Shown: positions 7,608 to 14,082, numbered from the stretch's first letter. The stretch is DNA of 17,347 bases from Deltaproteobacteria bacterium UBA2385 (GCA_002343455.1 DDSR01000276.1:31357-48703), one strand, 5' to 3'. Numbers and translations: made by a program. Notes: generated by a model not told the origin, from the letters alone.

Positions 7608-8609
7608 TCAGGAGCGCAGCTCGGGGTGGGCGCAGAGGCGGTCGCAGGCGCGGATGGCGGCCAGGTGGGGGCCGGCCTGGGCCCAGGCCTCGGGCAGATC
7701 CTGCGAGGCCGGCTCGATCGCGTCGGCGATGGGCGGCAGGAAGGGGCAGCAGCAGAGGCGTCCGCGGGCGGAGAGCTCCAGCCGCAGGCCGCCGACGGGG
7801 CAGGGGCGGTGGCGGCGGCTGCCCAGGGCGTGGACGCGCGCGTGGCCGGGCTTGCCGTCGGCGTGGGCGGCGGCAGCGTGGAGGGCCGCGATGGTGCCGG
7901 CGTCGGTGCGCTGGAAGGGGTCGCTGGGATCGGCGAGGCTGTCCAGCAGCTCGGGATCGACCGCCACGTCGGCCGCCAGCCAGGGCGGCAGCAGCCGGAA
8001 GCCGTCGGCGCCGGCCTGGCGGGCCCAGCCCAGCACGGCGCGGGCCTCGGCGTGGGCGGGGCCGCGCCAGGGCAGGCCGACCTCGATGTCCAGCCGGGCC
8101 TTGCGATCCGCCCGGGCGGCCACGGCGGCGGTCACCGCGCCGGTCGCCTCGTCCAGGCTGGCGCCGTCGCCCGAGGGGTGGAGGACGGCCTGGTGGACCT
8201 CGGCCGAGACGCCCCCGATCAGCACGCGCAGGTTGCGCAGGCCCCGGTCGATCAGCTCGGCCGCCTTGGCGAAGTCCACGCCGCGGCCGTCGCAGACCAG
8301 GGTGACCGGGCACTCCAGGCGGTGGGCGAAGCGCACCAGCTCGGCGGCGATCGGCGCGCCGGCCTTGCCGCCGGCCAGGATGGTGACCGGCAGCGGCCCG
8401 GCCAGCTCGACCATGGCGACGATGCCGCGGTGCCAGGCGGCGGGGGTGAGGACGGCGCCCTGCCCCAGCTCGAAGGGCAGATCGGCCTCGTCCAGGCGGA
8501 GGGAGAGGCGGGCGGGGATGGTCCGCGCGGGGTCCCGCGGGCCCAGGCGGGCGAGGCCCTGGCGGATCCGCAACCGCGACCAGGCGAGGCGATGTTCGAG
8601 TTGTCGCAT
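7608..8609 (-). CDS. Radical-SAM-like protein lacking the SAM cluster motif, with SPASM-like C-terminal cysteines
   Basis: The 333-residue protein reads like a radical SAM/SPASM enzyme whose 4Fe-4S SAM site has been lost. After RLSLRLDEADLPFELGQG (34-51), where CxxxCxxC would be expected, no cysteine is found. VTILAGGKAG (75-84) stands where such enzymes have a GGEP motif. The barrel-like strands PVTLVCDGRGVD and LRVLIGGVSAEVHQ follow. The C-terminus keeps many cysteines (270, 286-288, 322 and 326) in the spacing of a SPASM auxiliary cluster, with CPVGGLRLELSARGRLCCCP and a final CDRLC. The start is ATG at 8607-8609 with a GGGAGG ribosome binding site. It is the first gene of the minus-strand block. 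The family call is inference from motif layout, and the function is unknown. Confidence 0.6.
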   Translation of the reverse strand: MRQLEHRLAWSRLRIRQGLARLGPRDPARTIPARLSLRLDEADLPFELGQGAVLTPAAWHRGIVAMVELAGPLPVTILAGGKAGAPIAAELVRFAHRLECPVTLVCDGRGVDFAKAAELIDRGLRNLRVLIGGVSAEVHQAVLHPSGDGASLDEATGAVTAAVAARADRKARLDIEVGLPWRGPAHAEARAVLGWARQAGADGFRLLPPWLAADVAVDPELLDSLADPSDPFQRTDAGTIAALHAAAAHADGKPGHARVHALGSRRHRPCPVGGLRLELSARGRLCCCPFLPPIADAIEPASQDLPEAWAQAGPHLAAIRACDRLCAHPELRS

Positions 8610-8656
8610 CCGAGCCTCCCGCGCTACGGTGCGGCGATTAGCCCGCTGGAGCCGCC
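8610..8656. promoter_or_regulatory. Short divergent promoter region
   Basis: Only 47 nt separate the divergently read starts at 8609 and 8657, so promoters for both directions must lie here or reach into the coding ends. On the plus strand TTGTCG (8601-8606) and TACGGT (8625-8630), 18 nt apart, are a weak sigma70-like pair. On the minus strand TAATCG (8635-8640), with AGGACA 17 nt upstream (8658-8663), is another weak pair. The location is supported by the gene layout; the exact boxes are guesses. Confidence 0.3.
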
Positions 8657-9172
8657 GTGTCCTCTCGCCTCCTCGCCGCCCTCAGCCTGGGCTGCGCCGT
8701 CCTCAGCCTGGGCTGCGCCGCCCTCGGCCTGGGCTGCGCCGATCCGGAGCGAGAGGCCGCCGCCGGCTACGTCGAGGTCATGCAGCCGATCTTCGTCGAG
8801 AACATGGCCCTCACGCGGCAGTTCGTCGAGGTCGCGACCGAGGTCAAGAAGGGCACGGCCGAGCCGCGCGCCATCGCCGGTCGCTTCGAGCAGGCGCTGA
8901 TCCCCGGGGCGGTCGCCCTGCGCGACCGGGTCATCGAGGTCCAGCCCGCCAACGCCGAGCTGGCCACCATCCACCAGGGCCTCGCCGAGGCCTGGACCGG
9001 CCGGGTGGACGCCTGGAGCGGCCTGCACGCGGCCTGGGACGCCTCGGACCTCGACGCCTTCGACGCTGCCACCCGCCGCAACCTGCAGGTCAAGACCGCC
9101 GAGGAGCGCTACATCGGCCAGGTGAACGCCTGGCTGGCCGGGCACGAGCTCTCGCTGCGCCAGTTCCCCTAA
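8657..9172 (+). CDS. Small alpha-helical lipoprotein with triplicated lipobox
   Basis: I do not recognise the family of this 171-residue protein. It starts at GTG 8657-8659 with GGAG upstream. A short basic N-terminus (SSR) precedes a hydrophobic stretch made of three 7-residue units (LSLGCAV, LSLGCAA, LGLGCAD), each carrying a lipobox-like cysteine at 13, 20 or 27. The mature part, from about residue 30, is rich in predicted helix, with many Ala, Glu and Arg residues and few Gly or Pro residues, and has no further cysteine. It is probably an outer-membrane or periplasmic lipoprotein. It precedes gltX by 13 nt in the same direction, which looks like chance co-transcription rather than a shared pathway. 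Confidence 0.75.
   Translation: MSSRLLAALSLGCAVLSLGCAALGLGCADPEREAAAGYVEVMQPIFVENMALTRQFVEVATEVKKGTAEPRAIAGRFEQALIPGAVALRDRVIEVQPANAELATIHQGLAEAWTGRVDAWSGLHAAWDASDLDAFDAATRRNLQVKTAEERYIGQVNAWLAGHELSLRQFP
8681..8743 (+). repeat. Three tandem 21-bp repeats in a lipoprotein signal peptide
   Basis: Copies at 8681-8701, 8702-8722 and 8723-8743 are nearly identical. The first two differ at one base and the third at a few more. Each unit is seven codons, so the frame is kept, and each encodes L(S/G)LGCA plus one residue. The repeat is exactly in phase with the lipobox, and copy number change would alter signal peptide length without a frameshift. Confidence 0.95.
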
Positions 9173-9185
9173 GGAGCCTCTCCCC

Positions 9186-10610
9186 ATGCGCGTCCGCTTC
9201 GCTCCCTCGCCCACCGGCCACCTGCACATCGGGGGCGCCCGCACGGCCCTCTTCAACTGGCTGCTGGCCCGCCGACACGGCGGCACCTACATCCTGCGCA
9301 TCGAGGACACCGACCAGGAGCGCTCCCGGCGCGAGTACGAGGTCGAGATCCTGCGCTCGCTGCGCTGGATGGGCCTGGACTGGGACGAGGGCCCCGAGGT
9401 CGGCGGCTCCAGCGGCCCCTACCGGCAGATGGAGCGCCTGGACCACTACGGCCCCTACATCGAGCGGCTGCTGGCCGAGGGCAAGGCCTACCGCTGCACC
9501 TGCTCCGCCGAGCGGGTCGAGGAGGGCCGCCAGCAGCTCGTGGCCCAGGGCCTCAAGCCCATGTACGACCGGCGCTGCCGGGACCTCGCGCTGGGCCCCG
9601 ACTGCGGCGAGCACGTCGTCCGCCTGCGGGCGCCCCTCGAGGGCACCACCGACTTCTCCGATCATGTGCGCGGCCTGGTGCAGACGGCCAACGCCGAGCT
9701 TGACGACCTCGTCATCCGCCGCAGCAGCGGCCTGCCGGTCTACAACTTCGTGGTCGTGATCGACGACATCGAGATGGGCGTCAGCCTGGTCGTGCGGGGC
9801 GAGGACCACGTCAACAACACGCCCAAGCAGGTCCTGATCTACCAGGCCCTGGGGGCTCCGGTCCCCGAGTTCGCCCACGCGCCGCTGATCCTGGGGCCCG
9901 ACGGCAGCCGCCTCTCCAAGCGGCACGGCGCCACCAGCGTGCGCTCCTACGAGGAGGACGGCTACCTCGCCGAGGCGCTGGTCAACTACCTCTGCCGCCT
10001 GGGCTGGTCCCACGGCGACCAGGAGGTCTTCTCCCTCGGCGAGCTGGTGCAGGCCTTCGCCCTCTCGGGCATCACCAAGGCCGGCGGGCGCTGGGATGTG
10101 GACAAGCTGCGCTGGCTCAACCAGACCTGGATGAAGCGCGTCGACCCCGCCGACCTCGCCGAGCGCGCCCGGCCCTTCTTCGTCGCCGCCGGCGCCCCCC
10201 CCGAGGCCCTCGACGAGCGCCTGGTCCCGGCGGTGCTGACGGTGCGCGAACGCGCCTGGACCCTGGTCGAGCTGGCCGCGGCCGGCCGCTTCTACTTCCT
10301 GCCCGACGAGGCCCTGGCCTGGGACGAGGCCGCCGTCGCCAAGCACCTCGTCCCGGCGGCGGTGCCCCTGCTCGAGGGGCTGCTGGGCGTGCTCGAGGGG
10401 GTCTCGGACTGGAGCGTCGAGGCGCTGGAAGAGGCCGTCAAGGCCTGGGTCGAGGCCGAGGGCCACAAGCTCGGCAAGATCGCTCAGCCGGTGCGGGTCA
10501 GCCTGACCGGCCAGGCCACCGGGCCAGGCCTCTTCGAGATGCTGGCGGCCATCGGGCGTCCCACGGCCCTGCGCCGCATCGCCGCCGGCCGGGATCGAGC
10601 CCGCGGATGA
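9186..10610 (+). CDS. gltX: Glutamate--tRNA ligase
   Basis: The 474-residue class I synthetase attaches glutamate to tRNA-Glu (and to tRNA-Gln if non-discriminating). The Rossmann fold opens MRVRFAPSPTGHLHIGGART, with the HIGH-type motif at 12-17. The KMSKS-type loop is SRLSKRHG (241-248). A zinc-site-like C-x-C...C arrangement is seen at Cys104, Cys106 and Cys131. The WDVDKLRWLNQTWMK segment near 299 begins the anticodon-binding region. The full length excludes the short GluQ-RS paralogue. The ATG at 9186 has an AAGGAG ribosome binding site 9 nt upstream, formed partly by the stop of the preceding gene. Its last bases overlap the next gene by 4 nt. Confidence 0.97.
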   Translation: MRVRFAPSPTGHLHIGGARTALFNWLLARRHGGTYILRIEDTDQERSRREYEVEILRSLRWMGLDWDEGPEVGGSSGPYRQMERLDHYGPYIERLLAEGKAYRCTCSAERVEEGRQQLVAQGLKPMYDRRCRDLALGPDCGEHVVRLRAPLEGTTDFSDHVRGLVQTANAELDDLVIRRSSGLPVYNFVVVIDDIEMGVSLVVRGEDHVNNTPKQVLIYQALGAPVPEFAHAPLILGPDGSRLSKRHGATSVRSYEEDGYLAEALVNYLCRLGWSHGDQEVFSLGELVQAFALSGITKAGGRWDVDKLRWLNQTWMKRVDPADLAERARPFFVAAGAPPEALDERLVPAVLTVRERAWTLVELAAAGRFYFLPDEALAWDEAAVAKHLVPAAVPLLEGLLGVLEGVSDWSVEALEEAVKAWVEAEGHKLGKIAQPVRVSLTGQATGPGLFEMLAAIGRPTALRRIAAGRDRARG

Positions 10611-11071
10611 GCCTGCTCCTGCTCGCCTTGCTCGCCCTGCTCGCCTGCACGGGTCGGGAGTGGAGGGCGGGGGCGACGGAGCCGACCGGGTTGGCCGATG
10701 TGGTCGGCCTGCGGGTCGAGGGCGAGGCCGGGGCCTGGCGCTTCTGGGTCAGCGTGCGCAGCCCCGATCGGGACTGCCGGCAGTGGTCCCCCTTCTGGGA
10801 GGTGGTCGACGAGCATGGCCGCAGCCTGCTCTACCGCCGGACCCTGGCCCACAGCCACGCCGAGGAGCAGCCCTTCACGCGGGCGGGGGGGCCGGTGCCC
10901 GTCGGGGCCGAGGACGTCGTCGTGGTGCGCGCCTTGATGGCGCCGGGCGGCTACGGCGGGCAGGCCCTGCGGGGCTCGGTCGCCGGCGCCTTCGAGCCGG
11001 TCCACCTGCCCGAGGACTTCGGCGCCGCCTTGCTCGCCGAGGGCCCCCAGGCCGAGATCTGCGCCTTTTGA
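10607..11071 (+). CDS. Small lipoprotein of unknown function
   Basis: The 154-residue protein starts with an ATG that overlaps the gltX stop (ATGA), so it is probably translated by coupling. The N-terminus MSLLLLALLALLAC is a short signal peptide ending in a lipobox with Cys14. The rest is a small, apparently beta-rich domain: RFWVSVRSPDRDCRQWSPFWEVVDEHGRSLLYRR (45-78) and EDVVVVRALMAPGGYGGQALRG (102-122). Cys57 and Cys152 could form a disulfide after export. I recognise no family. Its pairing with gltX looks positional; the tRNA-Gln gene follows 55 nt downstream. Confidence 0.75.
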   Translation: MSLLLLALLALLACTGREWRAGATEPTGLADVVGLRVEGEAGAWRFWVSVRSPDRDCRQWSPFWEVVDEHGRSLLYRRTLAHSHAEEQPFTRAGGPVPVGAEDVVVVRALMAPGGYGGQALRGSVAGAFEPVHLPEDFGAALLAEGPQAEICAF

Positions 11072-11085
11072 GAGGCAATCGGCCC

Positions 11086-11114
11086 TTGACTGGACCGCAG
11101 AGGTCGCTTAAGCG
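11086..11114 (+). promoter_or_regulatory. Promoter of the tRNA-Gln gene
   Basis: TTGACT (11086-11091) and TAAGCG (11109-11114) are separated by 17 nt and end 12 nt before the tRNA. The spacer contains the inverted repeat GACC/GGTC. The same layout and the same distance to the tRNA occur at the neighbouring tRNA-Glu, which supports the call although the -10 box is poor. Confidence 0.55.
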
Positions 11115-11126
11115 GCTGCCGCTTGT

Positions 11127-11202
11127 TGGGCCGTGGTGTAACTGGCAACACGTTGGGTTCTGGCCCCAAAGAGTCTAGGTTCGATCCCTAGCGGCCCAGC
11201 CA
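11127..11202 (+). tRNA. tRNA-Gln, anticodon CTG
   Basis: A full cloverleaf can be folded. Acceptor strand TGGGCCG pairs with CGGCCCA, followed by discriminator G and an encoded CCA. The D-arm uses GTGT/ACAC. Anticodon stem TTGGG/CCCAA closes the loop TTCTGGC with CTG at 11160-11162, reading CAG codons. The T-arm stem CTAGG/CCTAG encloses TTCGATC. The weak U1-A72 pair at the acceptor end is a known identity feature of glutamine tRNAs, which supports the assignment. Confidence 0.96.
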
Positions 11203-11226
11203 CTCTCTCTTCCACATTCCGCCTGC

Positions 11227-11255
11227 TTGACACCGCTCAGAGCGGTCGATACAGC
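11227..11255 (+). promoter_or_regulatory. Promoter of the tRNA-Glu gene
   Basis: A consensus -35 box TTGACA (11227-11232) and a -10-like TACAGC (11250-11255) are 17 nt apart, ending 12 nt before the tRNA. The spacer holds most of a perfect inverted repeat, ACCGCT-CAG-AGCGGT (11232-11246). It implies that tRNA-Glu can be transcribed independently of tRNA-Gln. Confidence 0.6.
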
Positions 11256-11267
11256 GCGCCCCTTCCT

Positions 11268-11343
11268 GCTCCCATCGTCTAGCGGTCCAGGACGTCGGCC
11301 TCTCACGCCGAAAACACGGGTTCGATTCCCGTTGGGAGTACCA
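11268..11343 (+). tRNA. tRNA-Glu, anticodon CTC
   Basis: Acceptor GCTCCCA pairs with TGGGAGT, with a G-U first pair, followed by discriminator A and an encoded CCA. Anticodon stem TCGGC/GCCGA closes the loop CTCTCAC with CTC at 11302-11304, reading GAG codons. T-stem ACGGG/CCCGT encloses TTCGATT. The start region CATCGTCTAGCGGTCCAGGA closely resembles the D-arm of known glutamate tRNAs. Confidence 0.96.
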
Positions 11344-11356
11344 CCTCACGCAAAGA

Positions 11357-11389
11357 CCCCCGATGCTCCGGCATCGGGGGTTCTTCGTT
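11357..11389 (+). terminator. Intrinsic terminator after the tRNA genes
   Basis: A perfect 10-bp stem, CCCCCGATGC (11357-11366) with GCATCGGGGG (11371-11380), encloses a TCCG tetraloop and is followed by the T-rich TTCTTCGTT. It begins 13 nt after tRNA-Glu and is a textbook rho-independent terminator for the tRNA transcription unit. Confidence 0.9.
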
Positions 11390-11415
11390 GGCGGGCCGGG
11401 CGTTGGCGGGCCGGG
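11386..11415. repeat. Two tandem 15-bp repeats
   Basis: CGTTGGCGGGCCGGG is present twice head to tail (11386-11400 and 11401-11415), with a degenerate third start (CGGTGGC) after it. It lies directly downstream of the tRNA terminator and codes for nothing I can support. Confidence 0.85.
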
Positions 11416-11444
11416 CGGTGGCGCGCGCGACCCCCAGACGCACG

Positions 11445-11478
11445 ACGCCCCCGGTTGCCCGAAGGCCGCCGGGGGCGT
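11445..11478 (-). terminator. Long GC hairpin, possible terminator of the pilin gene
   Basis: ACGCCCCCGG (11445-11454) and CCGGGGGCGT (11469-11478) form a perfect 10-bp stem. An inner GCC/GGC stem is capped by a CGAA tetraloop, so the two helices stack around a small internal loop. It lies 28 nt past the pilin stop on the minus strand. Neither side has a clear T-run, so it could instead be an mRNA-stabilising structure. With the tRNA terminator it separates two convergent units. Confidence 0.5.
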
Positions 11479-11506
11479 GTGTTGGGCCGAAGCCCGGGTC
11501 CGACGA

Positions 11507-11683
11507 CTACGAAGCGGTCGCGGTCGAGACGGTGTCGGAGACCTCGGTGAAGAGGTCGCTGAGGCTGGTGCCCAGCGCGGTCAGGGCCGCGATGATGGCG
11601 ACGGCGACGAGGCCGGCGATGAGGCCGTACTCGATAGCGGTGGCGCCGGACTCGTCCTGGATGAGGCGGTTGATCGTGGTCAT
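11507..11683 (-). CDS. Flp/Fap-type pilin subunit
   Basis: The gene encodes only 58 residues. After a short leader (MTTINRLIQDESG), the prepilin motif G-ATAIEYGLIAG appears, with cleavage predicted after Gly13, Glu at +5 and Tyr at +6 of the mature protein, as in Flp pilins of tight-adherence (Tad) pili. A single hydrophobic helix follows (LIAGLVAVAIIAALTALG, 21-38), then a short Ser/Thr-rich tail. The ATG at 11681-11683 has GGGAGA about 7 nt upstream. No TadA ATPase, TadV peptidase or secretin gene is nearby, so the pilin is an orphan in this window and would depend on assembly genes elsewhere. The pilin identity is clear from the motif; actual pilus formation is inference. Confidence 0.92.
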   Translation of the reverse strand: MTTINRLIQDESGATAIEYGLIAGLVAVAIIAALTALGTSLSDLFTEVSDTVSTATAS

Positions 11684-11743
11684 GGTGGTTCTCCCTCGTT
11701 GGTTGCTCTCGCCCGGTTGGGTTTGTCCCTCGGGGCACTCTTG

Positions 11744-11771
11744 TTTTCACCCAGAACGGCGCCGAAGTCAA
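11744..11771 (-). promoter_or_regulatory. Promoter of the Flp pilin gene
   Basis: On the minus strand TTGACT (11766-11771) and TGAAAA (11744-11749) lie 16 nt apart. Immediately upstream of the -35 box is the A/T tract GAAAATTTTTC, a rare AT island in this GC-rich DNA and a possible UP element; it is also part of a short inverted repeat. Transcription from here would give a leader of about 55 nt before the pilin start. The strong -35 box and A/T tract fit high expression, as expected for a pilin. Confidence 0.55.
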
Positions 11772-11886
11772 CGAAAAATTTTCGCCGGTCGTTCAAAGTT
11801 CCGCGGATCGGGGCCGACATTGGGTCGAGGACCGTGTTGTGGTGGGCAGATCGGCGGATTGCAACAGCATGTCTCCGCCCTGCCGA

Positions 11887-11892
11887 TTAGAT
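11887..11892 (+). promoter_or_regulatory. Possible -10 box of a leaderless helicase transcript
   Basis: TTAGAT ends 6 nt before the helicase ATG at 11899, and no Shine-Dalgarno sequence precedes that ATG. Together these would fit a transcript beginning at or near the A of the start codon. No good -35 box lies at the matching distance, so this is tentative. Confidence 0.25.
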
Positions 11893-11898
11893 TCCCGG

Positions 11899-14082
11899 AT
11901 GCAGTACCGCGGCTTCACGCTCGACCCCTTCCAGACCCAGGCCATCGAGGCCCTGCAGCGCGGCGAGACCGTGCTGGTCTGCGCGCCCACCGGCACCGGC
12001 AAGACCATGGTCGCCGACTGGATGGTCGAGTCCACGCTCGCGCGGGGCCTCGAGGTCGTCTACACCGCGCCCATCAAGGCCCTCTCCAACCAGAAGTTCC
12101 GCGACTACTGCCGGATGCTGGGCGAGGATCGGGTCGGGCTGGTCACCGGCGACCTGGTCATCCGCCCCGAGGCGCCCTGCCGGGTGATGACCACTGAGAT
12201 CCTGCGCAACCAGCTCCTGACCGGCCACCCGCTGGACCGCCTGGGCGCCATCATCGTCGACGAGATCCACTTCCTCGACGACGCCGAGCGCGGCACGGTC
12301 TGGGAGGAGCTGCTCATCTACCTCCCCGCCGAGATCCAGGTGGTCGGCCTCTCCGCCACCCTCTCCAACCTGGACGAGTTCGCCGACTGGCTGCGCAGCG
12401 TGCGCGAGCACGACGTCACCGTGGTCGAGGAGCACCGACGCGCCGTGCCGCTGCGCTTCCTGGTGGCCACGCGCGAGCTGGGGCTGCGGGACCCGGTCGA
12501 GATGAAGGAGGCCTTCCGCCACTGGCAGGCCAACCAGAAGGGCGGCTCGACCCGGCCTCCCCCCCAGGACCGCCGCGGGGGCCGACCGGGGGGGCGCCGA
12601 GGTCGGGACGACCGGGCCCCCAGCAGCCCCACCCGGCACGCCGACGTCTTCCGGATGCTGGCCCCCGATCTGCTGCCCTACCTATACTTCGTGCAGAGCC
12701 GCCGGGACGCCGAGGGCATGGCCCGCGGGCTGCTGGGCCGCCTCCAGCAGGTCGGCGACAGCCTGCTCGACCCGGACGAGGAGGCCAAGGTGGTCGACGC
12801 CTTGCGGGCCCTCCAGGCCAGCCAGACCGGCGCCGGGGCGCTGGACGCGGACCTCTCCGCCCTGTACCGCCACGGGATCGCCTTCCACCACGCCGGGCTG
12901 CACGTCAGCCTGAAGGCCCTGGTGGAGGAGCTCTACGAGCAGCGGCTGGTCAAGGTCCTCTACTGCACCGGCACCTTCGCCCTGGGCATCAACATGCCGG
13001 CCCGCTGCACCGTCTTCGACAAGATGGAGCGCTACGACGGCAAGGAGATGATCCCGCTGCCCAGCCGGGAGTTCATGCAGATGGCCGGCCGGGCCGGGCG
13101 CCGGGGCATGGACGAGGAGGGGCTGGTCGTGGTGCGCACCGACATCGAGCTCTGGCCGGGCGTCGGCAAGCAGCTCGACCGGTATCTGCGCGGCCACATC
13201 GAGCCCGTGCACAGCCGCTTCAGCCTCTCGCTGCACAGCGTCATCAACCTGCTCTCCCGCTACGACGAGGCCCACATCCGCACCCTGGTCGAGAAGAGCT
13301 TCCTGGCCTTCCATCGCCAGCACCGGGCCGAGCGCGAGGTGGCCGAGGCCGAGGCCCTCAGCGAGCGGCTGGCCGGCGAGGGCTGGCGCGAGGGCCTGCC
13401 GGTCCCGCGCAGCATGAAGTCGGATGTGCACCACCTGCGGCGCCTCAAGGTGCGCTCGCTGGAGCGCAACGACGCCACCTGGGAGGAGCTCCAGGCCCGC
13501 GTCGACTGGCTGCAGAGCTGGGGCTACATCCGGCGCCCGGAAGAGGGCAAGGCCGAGGAGATCACCCCCTCGAACTTCGTGCTGGGCGTCGGCGCCAAGG
13601 TGCTGATCGAGCTGGCCTTCTGCGAGGTCATGCTGACCGAGATGGTGCTCGAGGGCGTCACCGGCGAGCTCTCCATGCCCGAGCTCTTCGGCGTGCTCTG
13701 CGGCATGGTCAACAGCCTGCCCCGCGGCGTCACCACCTCGCAGAAGCACCGCTTCCAGGGCGTCGCCCGGCGGGTCAACAAGATCCGCTTCAGCGACCCG
13801 GTGACCAGCGCCGAGCAGCTCAGCCGGCAGGCGGTCACCTGGGACCCGGCGATGATCCCCTTCGGCGCCTGGTGGGCCGAGGATCGCCCCCTGGACTGGA
13901 TCATGCAGCAGATCCAGGCCCCCACCGACATCTCGGGCGAGCTGGTCGGCAGCTTCCGGCGGGCGCGCGACCTCGCCCAGCAGCTGCGCAACGTCTACCG
14001 GACCCACGATCCGGGCCGGGCCGAGGAGATCCAGGACCTGCTGCGCCGCACCCGGCGGGACGAGGTCGAGGTCGTCGATTGA
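11899..14082 (+). CDS. Ski2-like (HelY-type) DExH RNA helicase
   Basis: The 727-residue superfamily 2 helicase has FTLDPFQTQAI (6-16) as its Q-motif-like start, Walker A APTGTGKT (29-36), YTAPIKALSNQK (55-66), DEIH (121-124), SAT (152-154), motif V YCTGTFALGINMPA (355-368) and motif VI QMAGRAGRRG (394-403). These match the Ski2/Mtr4/HelY group of RNA helicases. The C-terminal third resembles the DSHCT helical region of that group. A 30-residue Arg/Gly/Pro-rich insert at 216-245 sits between the two RecA domains. I chose ATG 11899; in-frame GTG 11839 and ATG 11869 would add residues unlike the family. The stop overlaps the next gene by 4 nt. The likely role is RNA unwinding in decay or surveillance; the substrate is unknown. 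Confidence 0.9.
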   Translation: MQYRGFTLDPFQTQAIEALQRGETVLVCAPTGTGKTMVADWMVESTLARGLEVVYTAPIKALSNQKFRDYCRMLGEDRVGLVTGDLVIRPEAPCRVMTTEILRNQLLTGHPLDRLGAIIVDEIHFLDDAERGTVWEELLIYLPAEIQVVGLSATLSNLDEFADWLRSVREHDVTVVEEHRRAVPLRFLVATRELGLRDPVEMKEAFRHWQANQKGGSTRPPPQDRRGGRPGGRRGRDDRAPSSPTRHADVFRMLAPDLLPYLYFVQSRRDAEGMARGLLGRLQQVGDSLLDPDEEAKVVDALRALQASQTGAGALDADLSALYRHGIAFHHAGLHVSLKALVEELYEQRLVKVLYCTGTFALGINMPARCTVFDKMERYDGKEMIPLPSREFMQMAGRAGRRGMDEEGLVVVRTDIELWPGVGKQLDRYLRGHIEPVHSRFSLSLHSVINLLSRYDEAHIRTLVEKSFLAFHRQHRAEREVAEAEALSERLAGEGWREGLPVPRSMKSDVHHLRRLKVRSLERNDATWEELQARVDWLQSWGYIRRPEEGKAEEITPSNFVLGVGAKVLIELAFCEVMLTEMVLEGVTGELSMPELFGVLCGMVNSLPRGVTTSQKHRFQGVARRVNKIRFSDPVTSAEQLSRQAVTWDPAMIPFGAWWAEDRPLDWIMQQIQAPTDISGELVGSFRRARDLAQQLRNVYRTHDPGRAEEIQDLLRRTRRDEVEVVD

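Noticed and set aside
5547..8900. An open frame of 1117 codons on the plus strand
   Set aside because: It is antisense to acpP, plsX, rpmF, yceD and the radical-SAM-like gene, and its residues are low-complexity Gly/Ala/Arg/Asp/Gln typical of GC-rich shadow frames.
9090..10466. A 458-codon minus-strand frame inside gltX
   Set aside because: It is antisense to a strongly conserved synthetase, and no ribosome binding site or motif supports it.
11346..11771. A 141-codon minus-strand frame across the pilin
   Set aside because: It reads the pilin gene in the wrong frame and gives a His/Arg/Pro-rich product; the 58-codon Flp pilin frame has a proper motif and ribosome binding site.
12682..14007. 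A 441-codon minus-strand frame inside the helicase
   Set aside because: It is a shadow of the helicase gene with Ala/Gly/Leu/Val-rich antisense composition.
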